Source of the DNA: an uncultured Sphingomonadaceae bacterium
GTDB taxonomy: Bacteria; Pseudomonadota; Alphaproteobacteria; Sphingomonadales; Sphingomonadaceae
Direction: 5' to 3'
Length of the DNA stretch: 64,000 nt
NCBI GenBank assembly: GCA_947496865.1
Contig: CANMEE010000002.1
Coordinates: 930,001 to 994,000 of the forward strand
Position numbers and translations under genes: made by a program. Below, one piece after another: positions 1 to 8,657 of this stretch. The stretch's first letter is position 1. The number at the start of each line of letters is the position of its first letter. The notes below the pieces were generated by a model. That model did no database searches and was not told the origin of the DNA. It saw only the letters and a program-made list of their open reading frames with translations.

Positions 1-627
1 GTCTACTGGCTTGGTGCTGTTAAACAATGCGACGTCGGATTTGGGATCAGCATAGTCCTCGTTCCATTGAACACCCGATGTCATGGTCAATAGTTGCTGT
101 ACGGTAACACCATCATATCCACTACCGTCCAGCTCAGGGATGTAATCTGTCAGCGGATCATCAATAGACTTTATCAAACCGTCTTTAATCGCCGCGCCAA
201 CCATGGTGGAGACCAATGATTTGGCAACCGAGAAAGACGTCCAGCGATCATCCTTTCCGAAATCCAAGCCATATTTTTCAAGCCGGACTTTGCCGTCCTG
301 CAATATGACAATGCCAGCCGTGCGCTGGTCATCCATATATTGGTCGACCGAGAGCATTTTGCCATCCACCTCAAATTCGTTCGGAAGTGCGTCGCCTTGC
401 TCCAGAACCTGTGCTTCCGCACCGGCAGCAATGGTATTGGACGGGACAAGCGTGTCCATCATCCGAAAGGCTTTATTGCGCTGATCATCTGTCCAGAACA
501 GGATATTTTTATCTGTCGGCAGTCCAGCAGCATCCGCTGCGACTTCTTTTACCTTCTCACATCCCGGCAATGCCAAGCACAGGCCAACGCCTGTCATTGC
601 CAGCGTCAATTTTTTACCTAAACCCAT
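1..627 (-). CDS. serine hydrolase (class C beta-lactamase family), lipoprotein, C-terminus cut by window edge
   Basis: The gene runs off the left edge, so only the first 209 residues are visible. The N-terminus is a lipoprotein signal with a lipobox ending LPGC (Cys23). An S-V-A-K tetrad at residues 133-136, preceded by WTSF, matches the catalytic S-x-x-K of class C beta-lactamase/DD-peptidase-like serine hydrolases; the following LTMTSGV stretch is also typical. The Tyr and KTG-like motifs would lie outside the window. The ATG at 627 has an AGGAG ribosome site just upstream. It follows the cyclopropane synthase gene by 17 bases on the same strand, suggesting cotranscription. This fold includes esterases and peptidases as well as beta-lactamases, so the substrate is unknown. 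Confidence 0.85.
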   Translation of the reverse strand, partial: MGLGKKLTLAMTGVGLCLALPGCEKVKEVAADAAGLPTDKNILFWTDDQRNKAFRMMDTLVPSNTIAAGAEAQVLEQGDALPNEFEVDGKMLSVDQYMDDQRTAGIVILQDGKVRLEKYGLDFGKDDRWTSFSVAKSLVSTMVGAAIKDGLIKSIDDPLTDYIPELDGSGYDGVTVQQLLTMTSGVQWNEDYADPKSDVALFNSTKPVD

Positions 628-644
628 GATCCACTCCTGCTTTA

Positions 645-1901
645 TTATTCTTTTATCAAAGTCACTTGCGAGACATTGATGCCACCACCGGTAAAGCCGC
701 CTTCGCAATAAGCGAAATAATAGCGCCAGAGCCGGACAAAATGCTCGTCAAATCCTGTCGGTAATTTTCCTTGATCCACCACGGCATCAAATCGCTCGCG
801 CCACAGTCGCAGGGTTTCGGCATAGTCCGGGCCAAAATCATGTTGATCCGACCAAGTAAGGCCGCGTTCTTCGGCTAGCTTGCGAAAACGGCTTTCCGAA
901 AGCAGCATCCCGCCGGGGAAAATATAGGTCTGGATGAAGTCTGCACTGGCCGCATATTGTTCAAAAATATCATCGGCAATGCTGATATACTGGATCGCGG
1001 CCCGGCCACCGGGTTTCAAATTGCGCGCGACACAATCGAGAAAATCGGGCCAATATTTCTGGCCAACTGCTTCGACCATTTCCACGCTGGCAATGGCGTC
1101 ATATTGTTCCTCGACATCGCGATAATCCTGGATCAGAAAATTGGCCTCAGGGTGATGCTCTCGCGCCCATTCGGTTTGCTCGTCTGACAAAGAAATGCCG
1201 GTGACATCCAGCCCATGATCCCGCACCAGTGTCCCGGACAGATATCCCCAGCCGCAGCCGATCTCCAAAACCTTTTGACCGGGCTTCGCATCCAGACGTT
1301 TGGCGATGGCCGCGACCTTTTTGGCCTGTGCTTCTTCCAGCGTCTTCGCCTTTCCGGCAGCATCTTCAAACAATGCGCTCGAATAGCTCATGCTTTCGTC
1401 TAACCACAGGCGATAGAAATCATTGCCCAGATCATAATGATATTGGATATTCTGCCGGGCGCGGACCTTGTCATTGTGACGGCGCGAATGGCGCAATTTT
1501 GCTATAAGCCGAAAAATACCGGCAGCGCGTCCGGTGTCTTTCAATCCTGCGCGGTTCCGGGTGAACAAGTCAAAAACCGGGACGAGATCCGGGCTTTCCC
1601 ACTCGCCCAATTCCCATGCGCGATACCAACCGACAGAACCACTATTGACCAGCCGGAGCAAAGCATTCCAGCTGTGCAGCGTAATCTCCGCCATTGGCCC
1701 TTCACCGCGGCCACCAACGATACGGGTGGTGCCATCGGGCAATTTGCCTTCAAACGTGCCATGATCCATGCCCGCATCAATGCGGTCCAATATCCGGTGA
1801 AAACCCGGCGCGGTCAGTCGAGAGAATAATCCGCCTCCGGTCCCGAAGCGCTTGCGCGCATCGAGCAGGTGGCGGCCACGATTGGGTGCTTCAGCATTCA
1901 T
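645..1901 (-). CDS. cfa: cyclopropane-fatty-acyl-phospholipid synthase family methyltransferase
   Basis: This 418-residue protein belongs to the family that uses S-adenosylmethionine to add a methylene bridge across the double bond of membrane phospholipid acyl chains. The family signature YHYDLGNDFYRLWLD lies at residues 154-168 and the SAM-binding loop VLEIGCGWG at 211-219. Length agrees with Cfa/CMAS enzymes. A preceding N-terminal domain (about 1-140) is the usual lipid-binding part. It is soluble and would act at the inner membrane surface. Its neighbours are a lipoprotein serine hydrolase downstream and an SDR upstream, with a 66-base gap. Family membership is firm; whether the product is a cyclopropane or another methylated fatty acid is not shown. 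Confidence 0.9.
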   Translation of the reverse strand: MNAEAPNRGRHLLDARKRFGTGGGLFSRLTAPGFHRILDRIDAGMDHGTFEGKLPDGTTRIVGGRGEGPMAEITLHSWNALLRLVNSGSVGWYRAWELGEWESPDLVPVFDLFTRNRAGLKDTGRAAGIFRLIAKLRHSRRHNDKVRARQNIQYHYDLGNDFYRLWLDESMSYSSALFEDAAGKAKTLEEAQAKKVAAIAKRLDAKPGQKVLEIGCGWGYLSGTLVRDHGLDVTGISLSDEQTEWAREHHPEANFLIQDYRDVEEQYDAIASVEMVEAVGQKYWPDFLDCVARNLKPGGRAAIQYISIADDIFEQYAASADFIQTYIFPGGMLLSESRFRKLAEERGLTWSDQHDFGPDYAETLRLWRERFDAVVDQGKLPTGFDEHFVRLWRYYFAYCEGGFTGGGINVSQVTLIKE

Positions 1902-1967
1902 AGCGCCGATATGGACCAGCGGTAACTGCTTGGCAATGCGTTACTATCCTTAGCGTTAGTCATAAGT

Positions 1968-2750
1968 TCAAGAACCAGGAGCCGCAGCGGAACCGGCCAA
2001 AATCCCGCCATCAATAGTCATTTCTGTCCCCGTTATATAGCTGGCCTCATCCGAAGCCAGCAACACCGCGACCGCAGCCACTTCATCAGCCTCGCCAAAG
2101 CGTCGCAAGGGCGTATCCTTGACCATCGCCGCAATCGCGGCTTCACGCTGTACGCCTTCCCCCAGCATCGGTTCCCACATCGGCGTCATGATCGCCGCGG
2201 GATGGATGGAATTGCAACGAATATTCCAGCCATTTTGCGCGCAATAAAGTGCCACTGATTTGCTGTGATTGCGAATCGCCGCCTTGGAGGAAGCATAAGC
2301 CGCCGCGCCGGGAATACCGACCATGCCGGAACGGGACGAGATATTGATGATCGAACCCGCGCCCTTTTCCTTCATGGCCCGGATGGCATAGCGACAGCCC
2401 ATGAACGTGCCGTCGAGATTAACCCGATGCACCGCGCGCCAATTTTCCAGCGATGCATTTTCCGGATCATGCGGGGCGATGCCCGCTTCAAATCCGGTAA
2501 TCCCCGCATTGTTGACCATGACGTCGGCTACGGGATGCAAGTCGGCAAGGCGTTCCCAATCGGCTTCCTTCTCGACATCAAGGACCAGAGTGGGGCTTTC
2601 CAATTCCTGTCCGGCCTGTACCAGTGTTTCGGCATCGCTATCGGTCAGGAGGACCGTTGCCCCCTCTTCGACAAAAGCCTTGGCAATCGCTTGACCAATG
2701 CCACGGGCAGCACCGGTGATAACGCAAAATTTTCCTGATAGTCTGTGCAT
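1968..2750 (-). CDS. SDR family NAD(P)-dependent oxidoreductase
   Basis: A 260-residue classical short-chain dehydrogenase/reductase. The cofactor loop TGAARGIG is at residues 12-19, NNAG at 80-83, the catalytic Ser in NISS near 139, and the Y-x-x-x-K pair at Tyr152/Lys156. An aspartate after the second beta strand (LLTDSDA, residues 34-40) favours NAD over NADP, which is an inference. The C-terminal GTEMTIDGG is typical of the family. The ATG at 2750 has AGGAT six bases upstream. The substrate cannot be read from the sequence; relatives act on alcohols, steroids and acyl chains. It may be cotranscribed with the downstream cfa gene. Confidence 0.9.
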   Translation of the reverse strand: MHRLSGKFCVITGAARGIGQAIAKAFVEEGATVLLTDSDAETLVQAGQELESPTLVLDVEKEADWERLADLHPVADVMVNNAGITGFEAGIAPHDPENASLENWRAVHRVNLDGTFMGCRYAIRAMKEKGAGSIINISSRSGMVGIPGAAAYASSKAAIRNHSKSVALYCAQNGWNIRCNSIHPAAIMTPMWEPMLGEGVQREAAIAAMVKDTPLRRFGEADEVAAVAVLLASDEASYITGTEMTIDGGILAGSAAAPGS

Positions 2751-2911
2751 AAAAGATCCTGAAATATAGGTGTCAAAATATCCAGCCCATGGGACTGAAC
2801 CTGTTCAATTTTGATGTGCCTGATGGCGACCTATTTATTCATCGACCCGATATCCTTTTTCAGATTTGAACCGGCAATAAGGAATATTGACCTATATTAC
2901 AATCCTTTGGG

Positions 2912-4315
2912 TCATTTCACTTGCGCGTAAGCGTCCAAAGCCCGCGCGCGGGCAGCCTTATGCTCTATGATCTTTGACCGATAGCGCGCTGGTTTTGCGC
3001 CGCTTTCTTCCGGATCATGGATATAGGGATCGCTGACATCCGCGAGTTCCGGCACCCATTTGCGGATATAATCACCCGCGTTGAATTTCTCGGACTGGGT
3101 TAGTGGTGCCATGATCCGGACAAACATATTGCTGTCGACACCGGTGCCAGACGTCCACTGCCAGTTGACGCTATTCGATGCAAAATCGGCATCGACCAAC
3201 GTGTCCCAAAACCATTGCTCCCCTTCGCGCCAGTCGATCAGCAGATGCTTGATCAGGAAGCTCGCGGCAATCATCCGGACGCGGTTGTGCATCCATCCTG
3301 TCGCCCATAATTCCCGCATACCGGCGTCAACAATCGGATAGCCGGTCTGACCATGGCACCAGGCGTCATAATCCTTGCGAACCTTGGGATCGGCCATATC
3401 ACGCCATGGAAATTCGCGGAACTTCTCACGATAGCTTTCACCGCCATATTGGGGGAATTGCTGGATGACATTCTGGGCATAATCCCGCCAGACAATCTCT
3501 TTGAGATAGGTTTCCACCCCAGAACCATTTAGCGCGCCCTGCCCGGCAATCCGGGCCCAGATTGTCGCGGGGCTGATTTCCCCGAAATGCAGATGCGGAG
3601 ACAGGCGCGATACCAGTTGCTTTGATGGCAGATTGCGACCCTCATCATATTGCACCGCTTTATCGACAAAGGCTTCAAGATTGTCCTGCGCGCCTTGCTC
3701 GCCGGGAGCCCAATGGTCTGTAAATCCTTTGGCCCAGTCCGGCTTGGTGGGCAGCAAGTGCCAGTCATCCAGAGCGTCGCCGTCCGGCCAAGCATCCGGC
3801 GCTGCGATATGTTCGGGCGCAGCCACGGGTTCTGCGGGGGGCATTCGCTCACGCAGCGATTTCCAGAATGGCGTGTAGATTTTATACGGGCCGCCGCTAC
3901 CCGTTTTTAATGTGCCGGGTGGGAGCAGATAATTGCCGTGGTGCAGAACCAGTTCGGCGCTGCCATCCAATTTGGTGCGCAAATCCTTCTGCGCATTGAG
4001 CCACCAAGGTTCATGATGATGCAGCGCGTGGATTTCCATGGCGCCATGCTCCACAGCAAGTTCGGTCAAAATGTCAGCCGCCTTGCCGCGACGTAAGATC
4101 AGCCGCGATCCTTTGGCCTTTAAGTCGGCATCCAAGGATTGCAAACTATGATGCAGCCACCAGCGCGACGCCCCGCCCATTTTGCGATGCTTGGGCGTTT
4201 CGTCGTCGAGTATATAGACCGGAATGATCGGGCCTTGCGATATAGCTGCAACAACAGCAGCTTGATCAGCCAGACGTAGATCGCGGCGGAACCAGATTAT
4301 GGTGGGCTTGGTCAT
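2912..4315 (-). CDS. phrB: deoxyribodipyrimidine photolyase (class I cryptochrome/photolyase family)
   Basis: A 467-residue light-dependent DNA repair enzyme that splits cyclobutane pyrimidine dimers using FADH-. The N-terminal antenna-chromophore domain (about 1-165) starts with IIWFRRDLRLAD. The C-terminal FAD domain shows GYPIVDAGMRELW, the GWMHNRVRM helix and NWQWTSGTG starting near residue 384, all hallmark class I photolyase motifs. Length is normal. The start overlaps the stop of the upstream membrane hydrolase gene by four bases (ATGA), so the two are translationally coupled. A cryptochrome role cannot be excluded, but CPD photolyase is most likely. Confidence 0.93.
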   Translation of the reverse strand: MTKPTIIWFRRDLRLADQAAVVAAISQGPIIPVYILDDETPKHRKMGGASRWWLHHSLQSLDADLKAKGSRLILRRGKAADILTELAVEHGAMEIHALHHHEPWWLNAQKDLRTKLDGSAELVLHHGNYLLPPGTLKTGSGGPYKIYTPFWKSLRERMPPAEPVAAPEHIAAPDAWPDGDALDDWHLLPTKPDWAKGFTDHWAPGEQGAQDNLEAFVDKAVQYDEGRNLPSKQLVSRLSPHLHFGEISPATIWARIAGQGALNGSGVETYLKEIVWRDYAQNVIQQFPQYGGESYREKFREFPWRDMADPKVRKDYDAWCHGQTGYPIVDAGMRELWATGWMHNRVRMIAASFLIKHLLIDWREGEQWFWDTLVDADFASNSVNWQWTSGTGVDSNMFVRIMAPLTQSEKFNAGDYIRKWVPELADVSDPYIHDPEESGAKPARYRSKIIEHKAARARALDAYAQVK

Positions 4316-5334
4316 TTACCACCGATAGTTGCGTTAGGCTTAACTGGCTTGTTGTCGGCAGAAACCGTTGTCTGGACTGAAAAGCGATCTTGCACGAGAG
4401 GATCACGAAAGCGCATATCCGAGATATTCAAGCTTACGGCAGACGAGTCATCGGCTTGCTTGTCTTGCTGTAAAACTGGCATACGCGCCCACACCATAAA
4501 GGCACGCGCATTGGCATCGGTCTTTTTTGCTTCTTCAATCATAGGGAGCGGTACATTATTTCGCACCAGTTCGCCTTTCCAATAGAAAGGCTCTCCGTCA
4601 AATAAGTCAAACCGTGTCTCACCATATCCCTTGCCATTTTCTCCGGCCATCTGCCAGATCATATCACGGCGCCAGAATGTAACAGGCATAGGGTTAGCAA
4701 CGATTTGTTCCGGTCGTTCTCCTGTACGCTGCTCAACAGCCAAAGCCGTATCCGCCTCCGCCTTGCCAGTGATCAGCCCATTAGTGAAAATATAGGCACA
4801 AATTGCTGCAAAGCTAATCCAAGCTGGCCGCTGCCAATCGTCCCTACCCTTTTTCTCGCGCCGCCGCGAAATCCAGACACCGGCAATTAGCGCCGCCCAA
4901 ATCCAGATGTCGATAATGAAGATGCTGTCGCCGTAAAACCATTGCGATGAAAACGGCTCCAGCAATCTTACGCCATAGCTGTTCAGCCAATCCAATGCCG
5001 GATGGCTCAAACACCCAATATAAGCGAGCGCCAACAACCAGCCCTTGTGGATTGGCAAGCGATCCGCTGGTCGTTTGCCGCGCTTGGTCTGCCAGCGATC
5101 GAACCAGATCATGATACCGGTCAGCAATAATGGCAGTACCACCATCGCAATCGGTCCGTGGGTTATCCCGCGCCGAATGGCGAGATGCTGCACGCCATCA
5201 AGCAGCGTCGCAAAGGCATCTATATCGGGAATATTGGCGGCAATAATTAATGTCGCCATGCCCAGACCGGTTTTCTTTTTCAGACCAAGCTGGCCAAGAA
5301 CGGCCCCGGCAAGACTATGGGTCAGATTATCCAT
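4312..5334 (-). CDS. metal-dependent hydrolase, integral membrane (YdjM/LexA-binding family)
   Basis: A 340-residue membrane protein beginning MDNLTHSLAGAVLG. The conserved polar set of the family is visible: the N-terminal HS, PDID near residue 36-39, and RRGITHG near 54-60, which together are proposed to bind a metal. Several hydrophobic segments lie between residues 60 and 190, and the C-terminal third (about 200-340) is soluble. The family is annotated as inner-membrane-bound hydrolase, but its substrate is unknown. Translation is coupled to the photolyase gene by an ATGA overlap, which hints at a joint stress or repair context without proving it. Confidence 0.8.
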   Translation of the reverse strand: MDNLTHSLAGAVLGQLGLKKKTGLGMATLIIAANIPDIDAFATLLDGVQHLAIRRGITHGPIAMVVLPLLLTGIMIWFDRWQTKRGKRPADRLPIHKGWLLALAYIGCLSHPALDWLNSYGVRLLEPFSSQWFYGDSIFIIDIWIWAALIAGVWISRRREKKGRDDWQRPAWISFAAICAYIFTNGLITGKAEADTALAVEQRTGERPEQIVANPMPVTFWRRDMIWQMAGENGKGYGETRFDLFDGEPFYWKGELVRNNVPLPMIEEAKKTDANARAFMVWARMPVLQQDKQADDSSAVSLNISDMRFRDPLVQDRFSVQTTVSADNKPVKPNATIGGK

Positions 5335-5483
5335 GCGGGTGACAGCCGTCTAAACCGGACCGAGAAATTATAAAGTTTACACGCAAAACGGGGGTCATCT
5401 TCGATTGAACTGTTTCATATGAGCGACGAAATTTCCGTTCAGAATCGTCCCACCCCATAGCGTGACGAAAGGGACTGAAGCCC

Positions 5484-5499
5484 TGCCAGCATGCTGGCA
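5484..5499. repeat. 16-base perfect palindrome in the gap downstream of korB
   Basis: TGCCAGCATGCTGGCA is a perfect 16-base palindrome in the 208-base gap between the membrane hydrolase start (5334) and the korB stop (5543). Read on the minus strand it follows korB, but no T-run comes after it, so it is not a classical terminator. It could be a protein-binding site for the photolyase operon or a short dispersed element. The rest of this gap shows nothing else I can name. Confidence 0.5.
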
Positions 5500-5542
5500 A
5501 AGCATATCCTACATTGCAAGCATCAAGTGCTGGAAAAGGCTG

Positions 5543-6571
5543 CTAAAGTTCCGGTCCATCCTCGGTGACGGTCCAAGTCTGTCCTTTGTTGAGCAATGCC
5601 TGCAAATCAGGTTTCTTACCTTTTGCTGCCTCCACATTTTGCTCGACCACCGCCGCTTCAAAGGTTGGACGCGGATCGTCATAGAGCACGCCAATGGCCA
5701 TCGGGAATTCACCAAAGGGCATTTCGATCAGCATATGTGCGACCGAACGATTGGTCACGTCATGGACAATCACATTGGCGGCCTGCCAGTCGCCATCAAC
5801 AACATCGACGACTTTAAGCGATAGCGTCTCGCGGTCCATTGCAATGCCCCTGGCACCCTTTTCAAACAACATAGGTTCACCATCGGCAAGCAGCAGCTGA
5901 GTGGACGCAGCCGTTTTCTTTGCCGCAAATTCATCGAACACGTCTTTATTATAGACGATACAGTTTTGAAAAATCTCGATAAAGGCCGCACCTTTATGGG
6001 CGTGCGCTGCTTTCAAAACATTGGTCAGGTCTTTGTGAATATCGATACCGCGCGCAATGAACCGTGCGCCGGAACCCAATGCAAAAGCACAAGGACTAGC
6101 AGGACGATCGACCGAACCATAAGGCGTCGATGGGGTATTGGTGCCCACCCGCGATGTCGGCGAATATTGCCCTTTGGTCAGACCGTAAATTTCATTGTTG
6201 AACAGCATGATCTGGCAATCCAGATTACGCCGCAGCAAATGCATCGTGTGATTGCCGCCAATGGACAGCGCATCGCCGTCGCCAGTGATGATCCAGACAT
6301 CCAGATCCGGATTGGCCAGTTTCGCGCCGGTTGCTACCGCTGGCGCGCGGCCATGAATGGTGTGAAAACCGTAAGTTTCCATATAATAAGGAAAGCGAGA
6401 AGAGCAGCCGATCCCGCTGATAAACAAGGTATCTTCTGGACGCACACCCAATTCCGGCATGGTCCGTTGAACCGCTTTCAGGATCGCATAGTCACCGCAA
6501 CCCGGGCACCAACGCACTTCCTGATCGGTTTCCCAGTCCTTCAGCGTCGTGATTTTTGTCATCTCGTTCAT
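5543..6571 (-). CDS. korB: 2-oxoacid:ferredoxin oxidoreductase, beta subunit
   Basis: A 342-residue thiamine diphosphate-binding beta subunit. WCPGCGDYAIL near residues 21-31 and GIGCSSR near 53-59 supply cluster and cofactor-site cysteines. GDGDALSIGGNH holds the ThDP/magnesium motif, completed by NNEIYGLTKGQ. With the alpha subunit it would oxidise 2-oxoglutarate (or another 2-oxoacid) with CoA, reducing ferredoxin and releasing CO2. The ATG overlaps the korA stop by four bases, and a GAGGAG ribosome site lies inside korA. The two-subunit architecture matches the Kor type; 2-oxoglutarate as substrate is inferred from family naming, not shown here. Confidence 0.9.
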   Translation of the reverse strand: MNEMTKITTLKDWETDQEVRWCPGCGDYAILKAVQRTMPELGVRPEDTLFISGIGCSSRFPYYMETYGFHTIHGRAPAVATGAKLANPDLDVWIITGDGDALSIGGNHTMHLLRRNLDCQIMLFNNEIYGLTKGQYSPTSRVGTNTPSTPYGSVDRPASPCAFALGSGARFIARGIDIHKDLTNVLKAAHAHKGAAFIEIFQNCIVYNKDVFDEFAAKKTAASTQLLLADGEPMLFEKGARGIAMDRETLSLKVVDVVDGDWQAANVIVHDVTNRSVAHMLIEMPFGEFPMAIGVLYDDPRPTFEAAVVEQNVEAAKGKKPDLQALLNKGQTWTVTEDGPEL

Positions 6572-8457
6572 GAGAGATTCTCCTCAATCGCCGCATCAAT
6601 TTCGGCAATGGTAAAGGGCTGGCCCGATACTTTGTTAATTGGTTTCGCGTCGACCAGATATTGATCGCGTAATACGGTTTTTAGCTGCCCGGTGTTCATC
6701 TCTGGCACTATCACGCGGTCATAGCTTTTCAGCAATTCGCCAAGATTTTTCGGCATCGGCCAGATGTTGCGGATATGAATATGGGCCACATCTTTACCCG
6801 CCTCCACCGCACGGCGCACAGCTTGATGGATTGGGCCATAGGTTGACCCCCATCCCACAACAGCCAACTTGCCGCCCGCATTGCCCAACGCGACGTCCTG
6901 ATCGGGGATACTGTCCGCTACGCCCAGCACCTTATCACGCCGAATTTCAGTCATTTTCTGGTGATTGGCCGAGCCATAATCAATATGGCCCGTATCAATG
7001 CCTTTTTCGATGCCGCCAATCCGGTGCATCAATTCTGGCGTGCCGGGTTTGATCCATGGTCGCGCAAATTTTTCGTCACGGCTATACGGCTTCAAGCCAC
7101 CTTCCGGCATTTTATCGAGATAGGTGACTGGAAATGGCTCCAGCGACGCAACATCGGGGATTTTCCATGGTTCTGCGGCATTGGCAATATAACCATCGGT
7201 CAGCAGCATGACGGGTGTCATATATTGCACAGCGATCCGCACTGCCTCTATCGCGCACTCAAACGCATCACTGGGTGAACGAGCCGCGATGACCGGCATC
7301 GGCGCGTCTCCATTGCGGCCATAAACCGCCTGATAGAGATCGGATTGCTCGGTCTTGGTCGGAAGGCCTGTCGAAGGTCCGCCGCGCTGTGAATTGATAA
7401 TGACCAAGGGTAGCTCGGTCATGATAGCCAAACCCATGGCTTCGCCTTTCAGCGCAATGCCTGGTCCTGATGATGACGTAATGCCGAGTTTACCAGCATA
7501 GCTGGCACCAATGGCCGCCGCGATAGCTGCGATTTCGTCTTCGGCTTGAAATGTCGTTACATCAAATTCTTTGAGACGCGACAAGTGGTGGAGGATCGCA
7601 GACGCGGGCGTAATCGGATAGCCACCAAAGAACATCGGCACGTCGGCCAGCTGCGCACCGGCCACCAGACCGAGCGACAAAGCTTCGGCCCCTGTCACCG
7701 TGCGATATTCACCAGGCGCGGAAGGTGCGGCACCAACTTTGCGAGTGGTTAAATGACCGCCACCGAGACCATCACCGGAAAGCTCCGCGGTTTCGCCATA
7801 AGCATGGCCGGCATTTAACGCCGCAATATTGGCGTCGGCCACGGCGGGAAGTTTCGCAAACTTAGTCTTCAGCCAGTCAATAATCGGTTGCCGTTCGCGC
7901 TCAAACATCCACAGCGCAAGGCCCAGCGTCCACATGTTTTTACTGCGCAAGGCTTCCTTATTGCCGAGTCCAAATGGCTTCACCGCTTCCAGCGTCAGCG
8001 CCGAAATATCCAGCTTGAGTAGCTGCCACTTGGCCAAAGACCCGTCTTCCAGGGGATTATTCTCATATTTAGCTTTGTCTAGATTGCGTTTCCCGAACTC
8101 GCCTGAGTCCGCAATGATCAAACCACCGTCACGCAAAGCATCTACATTGGTTTTCAGCGCTGCCGGGTTCATCGCAATTAAAACATCAGGTTCATCGCCT
8201 GCCGTTTCAATCGCACGGCTACCGAAATTAATCTGGAAAGCGGAAACACCGAATAAAGTGCCTTGTGGCGCACGGATTTCCGCGGGAAAATCAGGGAAAG
8301 TCGCAAGGTCGCTGCCTGCCAATGCCGTGGACAATGTAAATTGCCCACCGGTGAGTTGCATACCATCGCCGCTATCACCAGCGAAGCGGACGACGACATT
8401 TTCCGCATTTTCTGGTTGGTTATTGCCGTTGTCGTCCTGTTTAAGCGCCGTAGCCAT
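6568..8457 (-). CDS. korA: 2-oxoacid:ferredoxin oxidoreductase, fused gamma-alpha subunit
   Basis: A 629-residue protein joining the gamma domain (about residues 20-190, starting VVRFAGDSGDGMQLTGG) to the alpha pyrimidine-binding domain (about 215-470, with FFGGYPITPASAILHHL and the SQRGGPSTGLPTKTEQSDL stretch). This fused form is normal for the KorA family. It partners with KorB, encoded immediately downstream with an ATGA overlap. The ATG at 8457 is followed upstream by a 200-base region shared with a divergent esterase gene, which contains a long inverted repeat (8515-8560). Assignment to 2-oxoglutarate rather than another 2-oxoacid is inference. Confidence 0.92.
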   Translation of the reverse strand: MATALKQDDNGNNQPENAENVVVRFAGDSGDGMQLTGGQFTLSTALAGSDLATFPDFPAEIRAPQGTLFGVSAFQINFGSRAIETAGDEPDVLIAMNPAALKTNVDALRDGGLIIADSGEFGKRNLDKAKYENNPLEDGSLAKWQLLKLDISALTLEAVKPFGLGNKEALRSKNMWTLGLALWMFERERQPIIDWLKTKFAKLPAVADANIAALNAGHAYGETAELSGDGLGGGHLTTRKVGAAPSAPGEYRTVTGAEALSLGLVAGAQLADVPMFFGGYPITPASAILHHLSRLKEFDVTTFQAEDEIAAIAAAIGASYAGKLGITSSSGPGIALKGEAMGLAIMTELPLVIINSQRGGPSTGLPTKTEQSDLYQAVYGRNGDAPMPVIAARSPSDAFECAIEAVRIAVQYMTPVMLLTDGYIANAAEPWKIPDVASLEPFPVTYLDKMPEGGLKPYSRDEKFARPWIKPGTPELMHRIGGIEKGIDTGHIDYGSANHQKMTEIRRDKVLGVADSIPDQDVALGNAGGKLAVVGWGSTYGPIHQAVRRAVEAGKDVAHIHIRNIWPMPKNLGELLKSYDRVIVPEMNTGQLKTVLRDQYLVDAKPINKVSGQPFTIAEIDAAIEENLS

Positions 8458-8514
8458 ATATAATTTCCGTACCCATCACTCTGTAGAAGAAGCGGTAAAG
8501 CACTTCTCCCCTCT

Positions 8515-8560
8515 GTTTCAAACCACAAAAACTACTAGGGATAAAGTTTTTGTTTGAAAC
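8515..8560. repeat. long inverted repeat in the korA/esterase divergent promoter region
   Basis: Two arms, 8515-8533 and 8545-8560, form a stem of 16 pairs (GTTTCAAA plus CAAAAACT against AGTTTTTG plus TTTGAAAC) with a three-base bulge at 8523-8525 and an 11-base loop. The GTTTCA half-site recurs as TGAAAC at 8555-8560 and GTTTCA at 8565-8570, giving a second, overlapping dyad with a four-base spacer. It may be an operator or, if transcription of korA starts upstream, a hairpin in the korA leader. No function has been demonstrated. Confidence 0.6.
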
Positions 8561-8657
8561 GACGGTTTCAGATTACAGCTTGCCTAGTGAACCCCCGCTG
8601 ATCTAGTCGCCTATGGATAAGTGGCAAATTGATACGCAACAACACGGAGATTTGAGG

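Noticed and set aside
1..627. Calling the partial serine hydrolase a beta-lactamase resistance gene
   Set aside because: The S-x-x-K fold is shared with many esterases and peptidases; the KTG motif is outside the window and nothing shows resistance activity.
5465..5500. Possible dispersed repeat sharing GAAGCCC-TGCC with 50975-50990
   Set aside because: Only about ten bases are shared; too short to call a repeat family from this window alone.
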